A stretch of 57,244 nt of DNA, from assembly GCA_009702965.1 (NCBI GenBank), contig WLHB01000004.1, positions 1 through 57,244 of the forward strand, read 5' to 3'. Source of the DNA: Actinomycetota bacterium (GTDB lineage Bacteria > Actinomycetota > Actinomycetes > Nanopelagicales > Nanopelagicaceae). Both the position numbers and the translations under genes were made by a program. Positions 1 to 9,097 of the stretch are shown here, piece after piece (position 1 is the first letter of the stretch; every line of letters begins with the position of its first letter). The notes under the pieces are model-generated. The model was not told where the DNA came from, ran no database searches, and saw only the letters and a list, made by a program, of their open reading frames with translations.

Positions 1-1457
1 AAACCTGTACCGCGAGTTTCTGTAAGGAACTCGGTACGGAAACCAATAAGTCCACGTGATGGAACCTTGTAATCAAGACGGATCCATCCGGTTCCGTGGT
101 TGACCATCTGCTCCATGCGTCCCTTACGAAGTGCCATTAATTGAGTAAGAACACCTAAATAATCTTCAGGTGCATCAATTGTTAAACGCTCCATCGGTTC
201 ATGAATTTTGCCATCAATCTTCTTGATAACAACCTGTGGCTTTCCAACAGTAAGTTCGAAACCTTCGCGCTTCATGATCTCAACGAGAACAGCCAACTGA
301 AGTTCGCCGCGACCTTGAACTTCCCATGTATCTGGACGATCAGTATTAAGAACGCGCAGTGAAACGTTACCTACGAGTTCGGCATCAAGGCGACCCTTTA
401 CTTGGCGTGCAGTGAGGAGCTTGCCGCTCTTTCCAGCCAAAGGAGATGTATTGATACCGATGGTCATCGAAATTGATGGTTCATCGACAATAATCAAAGG
501 CAGAGCGTGCGGATTGTCATTATCTGCCAGCGTTTCACCGAGAGTAATTGTCTCGATACCCGCAACAGCGATGATGTCTCCAGGATGTGCCTCAAGTGCT
601 GGAACGCGCTCGAGAGCTTCGGTAATCAAGAGCTCTGAAATCTTTACTCGCTCTTGCGTGCCATCTGTCTTCATCCATGTAACGGTCTGACCTTTTTTAA
701 TCACACCTTCGCGAACGCGACAGAGTGCAAGACGACCAAGAAATGGTGACGAGTCAAGGTTTGTTACATGTGCTTGAAGTGGTGCACCTTCGTGATACAC
801 AGGTGCTGGAATTGCAGAGAAGATTGTGTCGAAGAGAACGTCAAGATTTGTCTCTTCTGGCATTCCACCATCTGCCGGACGAGTCAATGATGCGCGTCCT
901 GCTTTAGCTGATGCATAGACAACTGGAAATTCAATCTGCTCTTCATTAGCGCCAAGATCAAGGAAGAGTTCATAAGCTTCATCGACAACTTCCGCGATAC
1001 GTGAATCGGGGCGATCGACCTTATTGATTAACAAAATTACTGGCAGATTCTTCTCAAGCGCTTTACGCAATACGAAACGAGTCTGTGGCAGTGGGCCTTC
1101 TGATGCATCAACGAGCAAGATAACGCCATCGACCATTTCTAGTCCGCGCTCTACCTCGCCGCCGAAATCTGCGTGGCCTGGTGTATCAATAATGTTCACG
1201 ATCGTGTTGCCGCGCTTTACTGCGGTGTTCTTAGCAAGGATCGTAATTCCCTTTTCGCGCTCAAGATCCATTGAATCCATCATGCGGTCCTGGCCTTCGC
1301 CCTGAACTTTGTGGGCCGCGAACGCACCGGATTGCCACAACATCGCATCAACGAGTGTTGTCTTTCCGTGGTCTACGTGAGCAATGATTGCAACGTTACG
1401 AAGGTCTTCACGACGCTTCTCTGGCAAGCCTTTGAGGTGTTCTTGTTTTTTAGACAT
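1..1457 (-). CDS. typA: Ribosome-associated GTPase TypA/BipA, C-terminus cut by window edge
   Basis: Translational GTPase of the EF-G-like family that binds ribosomes and helps 50S assembly and stress adaptation. About 485 of the usual roughly 610 residues are present; the C-terminal end lies beyond base 1. Visible G motifs are AHVDHGKT (about residues 26-33), DTPGH (91-95) and NKVD (145-148), followed by the EF-Tu-like domain 2 and the EF-G-like domain containing GRGELQLAVL. A charged N-terminal extension of about 18 residues precedes the G domain. The ATG at 1457 lies inside the last codons of ychF (8-base overlap with its TAA), so translation is probably coupled. Identification is firm. 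Confidence 0.95.
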   Translation of the reverse strand, partial: MSKKQEHLKGLPEKRREDLRNVAIIAHVDHGKTTLVDAMLWQSGAFAAHKVQGEGQDRMMDSMDLEREKGITILAKNTAVKRGNTIVNIIDTPGHADFGGEVERGLEMVDGVILLVDASEGPLPQTRFVLRKALEKNLPVILLINKVDRPDSRIAEVVDEAYELFLDLGANEEQIEFPVVYASAKAGRASLTRPADGGMPEETNLDVLFDTIFSAIPAPVYHEGAPLQAHVTNLDSSPFLGRLALCRVREGVIKKGQTVTWMKTDGTQERVKISELLITEALERVPALEAHPGDIIAVAGIETITLGETLADNDNPHALPLIIVDEPSISMTIGINTSPLAGKSGKLLTARQVKGRLDAELVGNVSLRVLNTDRPDTWEVQGRGELQLAVLVEIMKREGFELTVGKPQVVIKKIDGKIHEPMERLTIDAPEDYLGVLTQLMALRKGRMEQMVNHGTGWIRLDYKVPSRGLIGFRTEFLTETRGTG

Positions 1458-2523
1458 TGAATCGAAACTCCACAACATCTCCGTCGGCCATTACGTATTC
1501 TTTGCCTTCCATGCGAACTTTCCCCTTTGATTTTGCTTCAGTCATAGAACCTGCTTCCACCAAGTCGGCAAAAGAGACAATTTCGGCTTTGATAAAGCCT
1601 TTTTCAAAATCTGTATGAATTACACCTGCAGCCTTCGGAGCGGTATCACCCTTATGAATTGTCCAGGCACGCGCTTCCTTTGGACCAGCGGTTAAATATG
1701 TTTGCAAACCGAGTGCGTCAAAACCAACGCGAGCAAGTGTTGCAAGACCTGGCTCTTTCAGACCAATAGATTCAAGAAGTTCCATCGCATCTTCATCTGA
1801 AAGTTCGGCGAGCTCTGCTTCAGTCTTTGCATCAAGGAAAATTGCTTGAGCAGGTGAAACAAGTGCCTGCAATTTCGCGCGCAGATCGTTATCGCCCAGT
1901 TCTGCCGCATCAACATTAAAGACATACAAGAATGGCTTGGCAGTCAATAAGTGAAGTTCATGCAAAAGTTCGCGATCAATTGAAGATTGCGACAAAGGTT
2001 TTCCTGATTGCAACCATTCATTTGCAGCCTTCACTGCCTCAAGAACTGGCAGGCGATCTTTTGCAGTCTTCGCCTCTTTCTCAAGACGCGGAATCGCTTT
2101 CTCGATTGTCTGCAAATCGGCGAGCGCTAGTTCGGTATTAATGGTTTCCATGTCGCTGCCTGGATCGATTCGGCCATCAACGTGAACAACATCGTCATCG
2201 TTAAAGACGCGGATCACTTGGCAGATGGCATCGGTTTCGCGAATATTGGCCAAGAATTTATTGCCAAGGCCGGCACCTTCTGATGCTCCCTTAACGATTC
2301 CTGCGATATCAACAAAGGAGAGTGCGGCTGGAAGGAGCTTTTCAGAGGAGAAGATTTTCGCCAGAACCGATAAACGCTCATCGGGTACGCCTACGACTCC
2401 GACGTTAGGTTCAATGGTGGCGAAGGGGTAGTTGGCCGCTAAAACATTGTTCTTGGTCAGAGCGTTAAAAAGGGTCGACTTGCCCACATTCGGCAGGCCG
2501 ACGATTCCAATGGATAGGCTCAT
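1450..2523 (-). CDS. ychF: Redox-regulated ATPase YchF (OLA1 family)
   Basis: Obg-related P-loop ATPase that associates with ribosomes. It has the full family length of 357 residues. P-loop GLPNVGKST is at 9-17, the YchF-type specificity segment FNVDAAE replaces the GTPase NKxD, and the C-terminal TGS domain (about 274-357) ends in [11 protein letters not shown]. No Shine-Dalgarno precedes the ATG; the upstream bases read ACCTCCT, the complement of one. TAGGCT lies nine bases before the ATG, so a leaderless or nearly leaderless mRNA is likely. It is divergent from rmuC and overlaps the typA start downstream. This order (ychF, DUF6542, ispH, xseA, xseB) is common in actinobacteria. Confidence 0.95.
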   Translation of the reverse strand: MSLSIGIVGLPNVGKSTLFNALTKNNVLAANYPFATIEPNVGVVGVPDERLSVLAKIFSSEKLLPAALSFVDIAGIVKGASEGAGLGNKFLANIRETDAICQVIRVFNDDDVVHVDGRIDPGSDMETINTELALADLQTIEKAIPRLEKEAKTAKDRLPVLEAVKAANEWLQSGKPLSQSSIDRELLHELHLLTAKPFLYVFNVDAAELGDNDLRAKLQALVSPAQAIFLDAKTEAELAELSDEDAMELLESIGLKEPGLATLARVGFDALGLQTYLTAGPKEARAWTIHKGDTAPKAAGVIHTDFEKGFIKAEIVSFADLVEAGSMTEAKSKGKVRMEGKEYVMADGDVVEFRFNV

Positions 2524-2574
2524 AGGAGGTAGAGCCTACGCGTGATTGTCGGTGGCTCCTGCCACGATAGGGGC

Positions 2575-3765
2575 ATGACCAGCACAAATAGCCCACTCGT
2601 GACCATTATTACCCTCATGATCGGCCTGATTCTCGGCCTTGTCATTGGATTTCTTATCTGGCGACGAGGTTCATCAGGTACTGCCATCGATTCAACTGAT
2701 CTCACAGAACAACTCAGTGCTGCGCGCGCCGAACGCGATCTCTATAAGAGTGAACGAGATAACGCAGTTGCTGGTTCGAAGTTAGCGGGCGAACTTGAAG
2801 CGATGAAGGGCGCGATGGAGAAGTTACAGAAGGAAGCCGGTGATGCTGATCGCCGTCGCATCGAGGCCGAATCAGATATTCGTGCACAAGTTCGTGCGAT
2901 GTCAACGCATAACGAATCACTAGTGGCACAGACCAAAGCAATTGCTGGTGCGCTCACTAACGCTGCTACCCGCGGAAAATTTGGTGAGGCGCAACTTGAG
3001 TTGATGCTTGAAAACGCTGGCCTGCGTAAAGATATTGAATTCACCGCCCAGCGTTCGACAACTGATGCTGACTCATCTGGAATTCCAGATATCACCGTCA
3101 AGATGCCAGGTGGCACCAAACTCTTTATCGATTCAAAGTTTCCCTTTGATCGTTTTATCGAAGCGCATGAAGAAGAAGATAGCGATGCGCGTGAGGCTCT
3201 CTTTGCCGAGCATCGTAAAGATCTCTTCAGCCATGTACAGACGCTGGCAAAGCGTGGCTATCACGCCTCACAAGATTCGCCAGACTTTGTCATTCTCTTT
3301 GTCCCCTTTGAATCACTGCTTACTGAGGCTCTTCGCGTCGATCCACTCTTCCTGGAAAACGCCTTTAAACTCAATGTCACTATCGCAACGCCAACGTCGA
3401 TGATGGCACTGCTTCGCACAATCGGAAATGTCTACTCACGTAACGCTGTTGCGCGAAATGCTGAAGATATCTCGAAGTCAGCTGCCTCATTTATGAAAGA
3501 TCTGACACTTCTTCACTCTCGCATTATCAAAGTCGGTACCGCAATCAACTCTCTCAGCAAGGCTTATTCCGAGCTGATTCCAACGGCTGAATCCACCGTC
3601 AAGCGCGCTGCTGCGAAGATCTTGAGTTATGGAGTTTCCGGAGATAAAGATAAACTCGCACTTGCATATCCTGATGCGCCAGCACAGGTACGTGAGATTA
3701 AAAATAGCGATATCGCTGCAGAAGATGACTTTATCGATGCAGAAGAGGTGAAGGAGGACGAGTGA
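2575..3765 (+). CDS. rmuC: DNA recombination protein RmuC homologue
   Basis: RmuC-family protein, thought to limit DNA inversions and to have an endonuclease-like core. With the ATG at 2575 it has 396 residues: an N-terminal membrane anchor (about 8-28, VTIITLMIGLILGLVIGFLIW), a coiled-coil stretch rich in Glu/Arg/Ala (about 40-110), then the conserved RmuC domain containing GKFGEAQLE, LFIDSKFPFDRF and FVPFESLLTEAL. A GTG at 2542 would add eleven residues (HDRG-type sequence) before the membrane segment and seems less likely. The stop codon overlaps the GTG of the next gene (GTGA). Confidence 0.9.
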   Translation: MTSTNSPLVTIITLMIGLILGLVIGFLIWRRGSSGTAIDSTDLTEQLSAARAERDLYKSERDNAVAGSKLAGELEAMKGAMEKLQKEAGDADRRRIEAESDIRAQVRAMSTHNESLVAQTKAIAGALTNAATRGKFGEAQLELMLENAGLRKDIEFTAQRSTTDADSSGIPDITVKMPGGTKLFIDSKFPFDRFIEAHEEEDSDAREALFAEHRKDLFSHVQTLAKRGYHASQDSPDFVILFVPFESLLTEALRVDPLFLENAFKLNVTIATPTSMMALLRTIGNVYSRNAVARNAEDISKSAASFMKDLTLLHSRIIKVGTAINSLSKAYSELIPTAESTVKRAAAKILSYGVSGDKDKLALAYPDAPAQVREIKNSDIAAEDDFIDAEEVKEDE

Positions 3766-4166
3766 CAAGTTCACTTCCAGCAATTAGCGGTCCTGGCCTA
3801 AAAAAGCAGGGCGTTGTTGTTCTGCAGATTTTCTTTATCTTTCTCTTTACCTTCGCAGAACTCTCGCTTCGTGGTGGCACAGGCGTCCTTACTGGCCTTG
3901 TTATCGCCGTTGTTACCTTTGGTGGAATTCGCTTCGGTCGCCCCGGAACACGTTATGTATCAGTTGTGACACCACCACTGGTTCTTGCAGCCCTCGTTAC
4001 TTTTTACTTCCTTGCAACTGATGGCTTTTCGATCTCGCGCCTTGGCATTGATATCTTGGCTGCTCTTGCCTCAGTTGGTCCGTGGCTACTTGCTTCAGCG
4101 CTGTATGGATGGTTTATGTTCCTTAATGAAAAAGCGAAGAAACGTAAGCCAAAGAACCGTCTTTAA
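3762..4166 (+). CDS. DUF6542-like four-helix membrane protein
   Basis: Small integral membrane protein of 134 residues with about four hydrophobic segments (roughly 17-37, 40-58, 66-85, 92-118) and a basic cytoplasmic tail, [13 protein letters not shown]. Starts at GTG 3762, four bases after a strong AAGGAGG, and overlaps the rmuC stop, so it is translated with rmuC. Actinobacterial proteins annotated DUF6542 occupy this position between ychF and ispH/xseA; the family name rests on that context plus topology, and its function is unknown. Its TAA shares the tetranucleotide TTAA with the ispH stop on the other strand. Confidence 0.75.
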   Translation: MTSSLPAISGPGLKKQGVVVLQIFFIFLFTFAELSLRGGTGVLTGLVIAVVTFGGIRFGRPGTRYVSVVTPPLVLAALVTFYFLATDGFSISRLGIDILAALASVGPWLLASALYGWFMFLNEKAKKRKPKNRL

Positions 4167-5125
4167 GCCTTACCCATCGCTTTGAGATCTCTACGCAACT
4201 CTTGCGGTAGCGAGAAGAGCAGTGATTCTGTTGTAGCGCTAATCTCTTCAACATCGCTAAATCCATGAAGGCTAAGCCAATCAAGAACTGTGCGCACCAA
4301 GATCTCAGGTACTGATGCACCACTAGTTAAACCGACAGTCTTCACGCCGACCAACCACTCATCTTTCGCCTCTGAGGCATAGTCGATGAGATATGCCTTC
4401 TTTGCTCCGTATTCAAGTGCGACTTCAACGAGGCGCACTGAGTTAGAAGAGTTCGTTGATCCAACTACGAGAACTAGATCTGCCTGCGGAGCAATTGCCT
4501 TAATTGCTTCTTGGCGATTCTGGGTTGCATAACAAATGTCATCTGATGGTGGATCTTGAATCTCAGGAAAACGCTGACGCAAGATTGCAACCGCTTCTAA
4601 CGTTTCATCAACGCTCAGAGTTGTCTGCGACAACCAGACTAACTTCTTGCCAGGTGTTGGTTGCACGGTGCGAGCACCATGTAATCCATCAACAATTTTG
4701 ACCTTGCCGACTGCTTCGCCAGCCGTTCCTTCAACTTCTTCGTGGCCTTCGTGACCGATGAGCAAAATCTCTGTCTCTTCATTTGCAAAGCGACGTACCT
4801 CATGATGAACCTTGGTAACAAGTGGGCAAGTGGCATCAATTGTTTTCAGACTTCGTGCTGCTGCCTGCTCGTGCACGGCTGGTGATACTCCGTGGGCTGA
4901 GAAAATTACGGTCTTGCCTTCAGGGACTTCATCTGTCTCGTTAACAAAGATGACACCCTTTTGTTCAAGAGTGGAGACAACGTGCTTGTTATGAACAATC
5001 TCTTTACGGACATAGACAGGTGCGCCGTAAGCCTCAAGCGCTTTTTCGACTGTGATGACGGCGCGATCAACGCCGGCGCAATATCCACGGGGGGCGGCGA
5101 GAAGTACGCGTTTGCCTGAATCCAT
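4163..5125 (-). CDS. ispH: 4-hydroxy-3-methylbut-2-enyl diphosphate reductase IspH
   Basis: Last enzyme of the MEP isoprenoid pathway: reduces HMBPP to IPP and DMAPP with a [4Fe-4S] cluster. 320 residues, normal length. The three cluster cysteines are visible at C16 (GYCAGV), C100 (ATCPLV) and C198 (ICYATQ), with HNKHVV (about 45-50), SAHGVSP (77-83) and [10 protein letters not shown] (125-134), which carries the catalytic Glu. The ATG lies seven bases after TAGACT and has no Shine-Dalgarno, so the mRNA is predicted leaderless. Divergent from xseA with only 26 bases between start codons. ispE in the same window belongs to the same pathway, and uppS uses its product. Confidence 0.97.
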   Translation of the reverse strand: MDSGKRVLLAAPRGYCAGVDRAVITVEKALEAYGAPVYVRKEIVHNKHVVSTLEQKGVIFVNETDEVPEGKTVIFSAHGVSPAVHEQAAARSLKTIDATCPLVTKVHHEVRRFANEETEILLIGHEGHEEVEGTAGEAVGKVKIVDGLHGARTVQPTPGKKLVWLSQTTLSVDETLEAVAILRQRFPEIQDPPSDDICYATQNRQEAIKAIAPQADLVLVVGSTNSSNSVRLVEVALEYGAKKAYLIDYASEAKDEWLVGVKTVGLTSGASVPEILVRTVLDWLSLHGFSDVEEISATTESLLFSLPQELRRDLKAMGKA

Positions 5126-5132
5126 GTGGGTG

Positions 5133-5145
5133 AGTCTATTAGGCT
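5133..5145. promoter_or_regulatory. Back-to-back leaderless promoters of ispH and xseA
   Basis: On the minus strand TAGACT (5138-5133) lies seven bases before the ispH ATG. On the plus strand TAGGCT (5140-5145) lies six bases before the xseA ATG. The two -10-like hexamers are one base apart, so polymerase binding at one should exclude the other. Neither start has a Shine-Dalgarno. No convincing -35 is visible. Confidence 0.6.
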
Positions 5146-5151
5146 GGGCTC

Positions 5152-6360
5152 ATGTTCGAAACTTCAAGTGAGAAACCCGCGCCAGTGCGCGTTGTCACTG
5201 AAGCAATTAAGGAGTATCTCGATCGATTAGGCCCCATCTGGATTGAGGGCGAGATCTCAGAGCTCAACGAACGTAGCGGTGGAATGGCATTTATGCGCCT
5301 GCGTGATACCAGCGCCGATATGAGTCTTTCAGTCATGTGTTACAAAACCGTCTTAGCGTCGGTGCAACCGCTTCCTGCAAATGCACGCGTTGTGATTCAT
5401 GCCAAGGCATCTTGGTATACAAAGAGTGGAACGCTGACTATGTCAGCGAAGGAAATCAGACAGGTTGGCGTCGGTGAGTTATTGGCGCGCTTAGAAGAAC
5501 TTAAGGGAGTACTCGCCAAAGAGGGGCTCTTTGATTCAGATCGTAAAGTGAGTCTGCCGCGTCTACCAAAAAAAGTGGGCCTGATCTGTGGACGTAATAC
5601 AGATGCGATGAAAGATGTTGTTGAAAATTCCCGTCGTCGTTGGCCGGCAGTTGAATTTGAGATACGCGAAGTTGCGGTGCAGGGAAGTGCCGCAGTTGTT
5701 GAGGTATCGCAAGCTTTAGCCGAACTTGAAGCACGCGCAGATGTTGATGTAATCATCATTACTCGCGGCGGTGGATCATTTGAAGATCTCTTGCCATTTA
5801 GCGATGAGAGCTTGGTTCGTCTCGCTGGTTCGTGTCTGACACCGATTGTTAGCGCGATCGGCCACGAGAAAGATTCGCCGCTGCTTGATCTTGTCGCAGA
5901 TTACAGAGCATCGACTCCTACCGATGCCGCCAAGCGCGTTGTTCCAGATATTGCACAAGAGATCGCCGATATCGACCTTATTCGCCAGCGCTTGTTTCGC
6001 AAGGTCACTCATCTTCTCGATTTTGAAATCTCAACAATTTCGCATCTCACAGCACGCCCTGTGATGAAAGATCCAATGGTGATTGTGACTTCACGAGTAG
6101 ATCAGATTTCAACTGCGCGCGATCGTGCAGCACGCACGATGACTGCGCTGATTGATAGCGAAAAACGCGAACTTAAACAGGTGCGCGCCCACCTGCGATC
6201 CCTCTCGCCGCAGTCGACCCTTGATCGCGGATATTCAGTTGCCACCTTAGAAGGTGGTGCGATCGCACGCGATGCGGCAAAGATTCCCGCAGGCTCCAAC
6301 CTCACAATTCGTCTTGCAAAGGGCTCATTAGAAGCAACGGTAGAAAGAAGAGTAGATTAG
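5152..6360 (+). CDS. xseA: Exodeoxyribonuclease VII large subunit
   Basis: Large subunit of ExoVII, a metal-independent single-strand exonuclease used in repair. 402 residues. An N-terminal OB-fold (about 12-105, [30 protein letters not shown]) is followed by the catalytic domain with [27 protein letters not shown] and [26 protein letters not shown], and a coiled-coil towards the C-terminus. The start at 5152 is fixed by TAGGCT six bases upstream (predicted leaderless). xseB follows four bases after the stop. Confidence 0.96.
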   Translation: MFETSSEKPAPVRVVTEAIKEYLDRLGPIWIEGEISELNERSGGMAFMRLRDTSADMSLSVMCYKTVLASVQPLPANARVVIHAKASWYTKSGTLTMSAKEIRQVGVGELLARLEELKGVLAKEGLFDSDRKVSLPRLPKKVGLICGRNTDAMKDVVENSRRRWPAVEFEIREVAVQGSAAVVEVSQALAELEARADVDVIIITRGGGSFEDLLPFSDESLVRLAGSCLTPIVSAIGHEKDSPLLDLVADYRASTPTDAAKRVVPDIAQEIADIDLIRQRLFRKVTHLLDFEISTISHLTARPVMKDPMVIVTSRVDQISTARDRAARTMTALIDSEKRELKQVRAHLRSLSPQSTLDRGYSVATLEGGAIARDAAKIPAGSNLTIRLAKGSLEATVERRVD

Positions 6361-6364
6361 GAAC

Positions 6365-6577
6365 ATGGCTGCAGAGAAGAAGATCTCCTACGAACAAGCC
6401 CGTGATGAACTTGCCGAGATTGTGGAATCCCTTGAATCAGGAAGTGCCACTCTCGAAGAATCTCTTGCACTCTGGGAGCGCGGAGAAGCGTTAGCAAAGA
6501 TCTGTCAAGAGTGGCTTGATGGAGCAAAGTCGAAGATTGCAGCAAGCCGCACATCTGCCGAAGATGGCTCCGAATAG
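6365..6577 (+). CDS. xseB: Exodeoxyribonuclease VII small subunit
   Basis: 70-residue helical subunit of ExoVII that binds the XseA coiled-coil. The family core [36 protein letters not shown] is split here as [19 protein letters not shown] (9-27) and [17 protein letters not shown] (28-44). It begins four bases after xseA; TAGATT at the very end of xseA also lies six bases before this ATG, so an extra internal leaderless promoter is possible. Confidence 0.95.
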   Translation: MAAEKKISYEQARDELAEIVESLESGSATLEESLALWERGEALAKICQEWLDGAKSKIAASRTSAEDGSE

Positions 6578-6586
6578 GAGATCACC

Positions 6587-8248
6587 ATGGCGCCACAATT
6601 TTCATACTCAGATCTTCTTCCACTTGGTGAAGATTCCACCCAATACCGCCTCTTAACAAAAGAGGGTGTGAGTGTAAAAAAGCATGGCGATCTTGAATTT
6701 CTCCACATTGAACCGTCAGCGCTTTCACATTTAAGTGAAGTAGCGATCCACGACATTTCTCATTACCTACGTTCAGCTCATCTTCAACAGCTAACAAATA
6801 TTGTTAATGATCCTGAAAGCTCGCCTAACGATCGCTTTGTTGCTATTGATCTTCTTAAGAATGCAAATATTGCAGCAGGTGGAGTTCTACCGATGTGCCA
6901 AGACACCGGAACTGCGCTGATTACAGGAAAGAAGGGTCAATATGTATTGACCTCAACCAAGGATGAGATTGCCCTCTCGCAGGGAATTTATAATGCGTAT
7001 ACAAAACTCAATCTGAGATATTCACAGATGGCCCCTGTCACCACATGGGAAGAGAAGAACACGGGCAATAACTTGCCCGCTCAGGTCGAGATTTATTCAG
7101 ATAGCGACCATAGCGATGAGTACAACTTCCTCTTCATTGCAAAAGGTGGCGGAAGTGCCAACAAATCATTCTTGTACCAAGAGACAAAGGCTGTACTTAA
7201 CCCCGCATCATTTATGACATGGCTTGATGGAAAACTTCGTTCAATCGGAACCGCTGCCTGCCCTCCGTACCACCTTGCAATTGTTATCGGCGGAACCAGT
7301 GCAGAGCACACAGTAAAGACTGCCAAATTGGCATCGACAAAGTATTTGGATTCACTACCAACATCAGGTGATGCCGCAACAGGACATGGATTTAGGGATA
7401 TCGAACTTGAAGGCAAGGTCCTTGAACTCACTCGCACACTAGGAATTGGCGCACAATTTGGTGGAAAGTACTTCTGCCACGATGTGCGCGTTGTCCGCCT
7501 TCCTCGCCATGGCGCATCACTTCCGATTGCAATCGCCGTTTCGTGTTCGGCAGATCGCCAGGTCAAGGCAAAGATCACTCGCGATGGCGTCTTTATTGAA
7601 GAACTCGAACGCGATCCAGCGCGCTTCTTACCTGAAACAACCGTTGAGCATCTCGACGATAACGTTGTTGCCATAGACCTCAATCAATCGATGGATGCAG
7701 TACGCGCCGAACTTTCAAAGCACACAGTAAAAACTCGGGTCAGTCTGACTGGAACGATTGTGGTTGCGCGAGATCTTGCCCATGCAAAGATCAAAGAGAT
7801 GATCGATAAGGGCGAGCCAATGCCGCAATACCTGAAGGATTACGCTGTTTATTACGCGGGCCCTGCAAAGACTCCTGAAGGATATGCATCAGGTTCATTT
7901 GGTCCAACAACTGCCGGTCGCATGGATTCATATGTTGATTATTTCCAAGAGAAGGGCGGCTCATTTGTCATGCTGGCAAAGGGCAATCGCTCACAGGCCG
8001 TGACAGATGCCTGCAAGAAATACGGCGGCTTCTATCTCGGATCTATCGGAGGGCCAGCAGCGCGTCTTGCCCAAGATTGCATCACTAAAGTTGAGGTCTT
8101 AGATTTTCCTGAACTAGGAATGGAAGCAGTCTGGAAGATTGATGTCGTGAATTTCCCAGCATTTATTGTTGTCGACGATAAGGGCAATGATTTCTTTGCT
8201 CAGACCTCAAAGCCGATGACTATCGGGACGCGTCCTAGCGAAGTTTAG
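6587..8248 (+). CDS. fumA: Fumarate hydratase class I, iron-sulfur type
   Basis: Converts fumarate to malate in the TCA cycle using an oxygen-sensitive [4Fe-4S] cluster. 553 residues with both halves fused, as in FumA/FumB. Candidate cluster cysteines are C104 ([10 protein letters not shown]), C225 (GTAACPPYH) and C320 (AVSCSAD), matching the spacing of E. coli FumA. The C-terminal half contains [24 protein letters not shown] and [15 protein letters not shown] (given here as separate motifs at about 445-468 and 484-498). The start is set by AGGAG seven bases upstream. It follows xseB closely and may be co-transcribed. Many actinobacteria use the class II enzyme, so the class I choice is notable. 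Confidence 0.95.
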   Translation: MAPQFSYSDLLPLGEDSTQYRLLTKEGVSVKKHGDLEFLHIEPSALSHLSEVAIHDISHYLRSAHLQQLTNIVNDPESSPNDRFVAIDLLKNANIAAGGVLPMCQDTGTALITGKKGQYVLTSTKDEIALSQGIYNAYTKLNLRYSQMAPVTTWEEKNTGNNLPAQVEIYSDSDHSDEYNFLFIAKGGGSANKSFLYQETKAVLNPASFMTWLDGKLRSIGTAACPPYHLAIVIGGTSAEHTVKTAKLASTKYLDSLPTSGDAATGHGFRDIELEGKVLELTRTLGIGAQFGGKYFCHDVRVVRLPRHGASLPIAIAVSCSADRQVKAKITRDGVFIEELERDPARFLPETTVEHLDDNVVAIDLNQSMDAVRAELSKHTVKTRVSLTGTIVVARDLAHAKIKEMIDKGEPMPQYLKDYAVYYAGPAKTPEGYASGSFGPTTAGRMDSYVDYFQEKGGSFVMLAKGNRSQAVTDACKKYGGFYLGSIGGPAARLAQDCITKVEVLDFPELGMEAVWKIDVVNFPAFIVVDDKGNDFFAQTSKPMTIGTRPSEV

Positions 8249-8259
8249 AAAATCGCTCT

Positions 8260-8847
8260 TTAGTAGTAATTACTGCGCTTGAATTTTGACCAAGCCCGGC
8301 AAGGGTTGTCATAGCGAATCTCGATATAGCGAAGACCCCAACGCATCTGAGTTACTGGGTTTTTGCGCCAATCGCTGGAAATGATCTCCATACGGTTCGC
8401 TGGGTAAGCCTGTGGGATTCCATGAGCGCCAGTACGTGGGTTGCGAGCTTTGTAATTCCAATTGCTCTCTTTAGTCCACAAGTTATTGAGGCAGGCGAAT
8501 TGATATTTGCCCCAGTTGTACTCGGTCTGCATAATCTGGCGGGCGACATACTTTGCACCATTTGGGGTGCGGGCAATCTCAACCTGGCGGGTGACCGATG
8601 CGACAAGGGCCATCTCGGAGGCGAAGAGGGATTGCGAGAAATCAAGTTGTGAAAATAGTGGAGCGCCTTCTGAGAGGTCGACCATTGAGGATTTGAGGTT
8701 TGTTGCCTCGGGAAGAACCAGACGGGTGCTCTGAGGAAAATCTAAACCGTAGGCAGTTGGCTGGGCGCTGGCCAGAATCAAAAGGGTCGCGACAAGAGAC
8801 CAGAGGCCAACAACTTTGCGTCGCGGCCGTGCAATACGTTCTCGCAT
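8260..8847 (-). CDS. Secreted lytic-transglycosylase-like protein
   Basis: 195 residues. A basic N-terminus and hydrophobic segment (about 13-35) form a signal peptide or anchor, and the C-terminal half (about 100-195) resembles the actinobacterial aggregation-promoting-factor/transglycosylase-like domain: TEYNWGKYQFACLNNLW, TKESNWNYKARNPRTGAHG and RWGLRYIEIRYDNPCRAW. E127 in TKESNW is the likely catalytic glutamate; C119 and C183 may form a disulfide. Predicted to cut cell-wall peptidoglycan. Start ATG 8847 has AGGAGG eight bases upstream. The 5' leader contains a strong hairpin (8887-8918). Its stop is 11 bases from the convergent fumarase stop. Confidence 0.8.
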   Translation of the reverse strand: MRERIARPRRKVVGLWSLVATLLILASAQPTAYGLDFPQSTRLVLPEATNLKSSMVDLSEGAPLFSQLDFSQSLFASEMALVASVTRQVEIARTPNGAKYVARQIMQTEYNWGKYQFACLNNLWTKESNWNYKARNPRTGAHGIPQAYPANRMEIISSDWRKNPVTQMRWGLRYIEIRYDNPCRAWSKFKRSNYY

Positions 8848-9097
8848 CTTCAGATCCTCCTGTTCTCTACTCTTCTTTCCGGCAAACCCTTATCACCCCA
8901 AAAATGGGGATCTAAGGGAAGGGGGAATGGCTTTAGGGTGGCAAGAGAAGGGGGCATGGGCAAATCAGAACACGCATAAGGCGGAAATTCCCCGAAAAGT
9001 GACTGGTTGTGGATAGGTAAAAGTGCTGGTCAGAATGGGGGAAGTCCGATATGTACCTTTTGCGACTGTGATCTTTAAAGACCGTCTTTCTCAGGGT
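8848..9097. other. 250-base intergenic region between transglycosylase and phoH genes
   Basis: Holds the leader of the transglycosylase-like gene (minus strand) and the 3' side of the phoH gene. Just beyond the phoH stop are the small palindromes CTTTAAAG (9073-9080) and AAAGACCGTCTTT (9077-9089), too compact to be a clear terminator. A TATCCACA word on the minus strand (around 9010) resembles a DnaA box but is single. No open reading frame of note. Confidence 0.5.
8887..8918 (-). promoter_or_regulatory. Stem-loop in the leader of the transglycosylase-like gene
   Basis: On the minus strand an outer stem CCCTTA/TAAGGG (6 bp) and an inner stem CCCC/GGGG (4 bp, loop ATTTTT) are separated by a symmetric GAT/TGA internal loop. 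It lies about 40 bases before the start codon, upstream of the Shine-Dalgarno. It may act in mRNA stability or regulation. It does not match the c-di-AMP riboswitch consensus as I remember it. Confidence 0.4.

Noticed and set aside
7093-7683. 196-residue frame antisense to fumarase
   Set aside because: It is a shadow of the fumarase reading frame: low-complexity Ser/Arg-rich with no start signal.
9000-9020. DnaA box cluster or replication origin
   Set aside because: Only one TATCCACA word is present and no dnaA, dnaN or AT-rich unwinding region is near.
8848-9060. c-di-AMP (ydaO) riboswitch before the transglycosylase gene
   Set aside because: The leader lacks the conserved ydaO core as I remember it; only an isolated hairpin is visible.
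9073-9089. Intrinsic terminator of phoH
   Set aside because: AAAGACCGTCTTT is too compact to form a stable loop and no GC-rich stem with a T-run is present.
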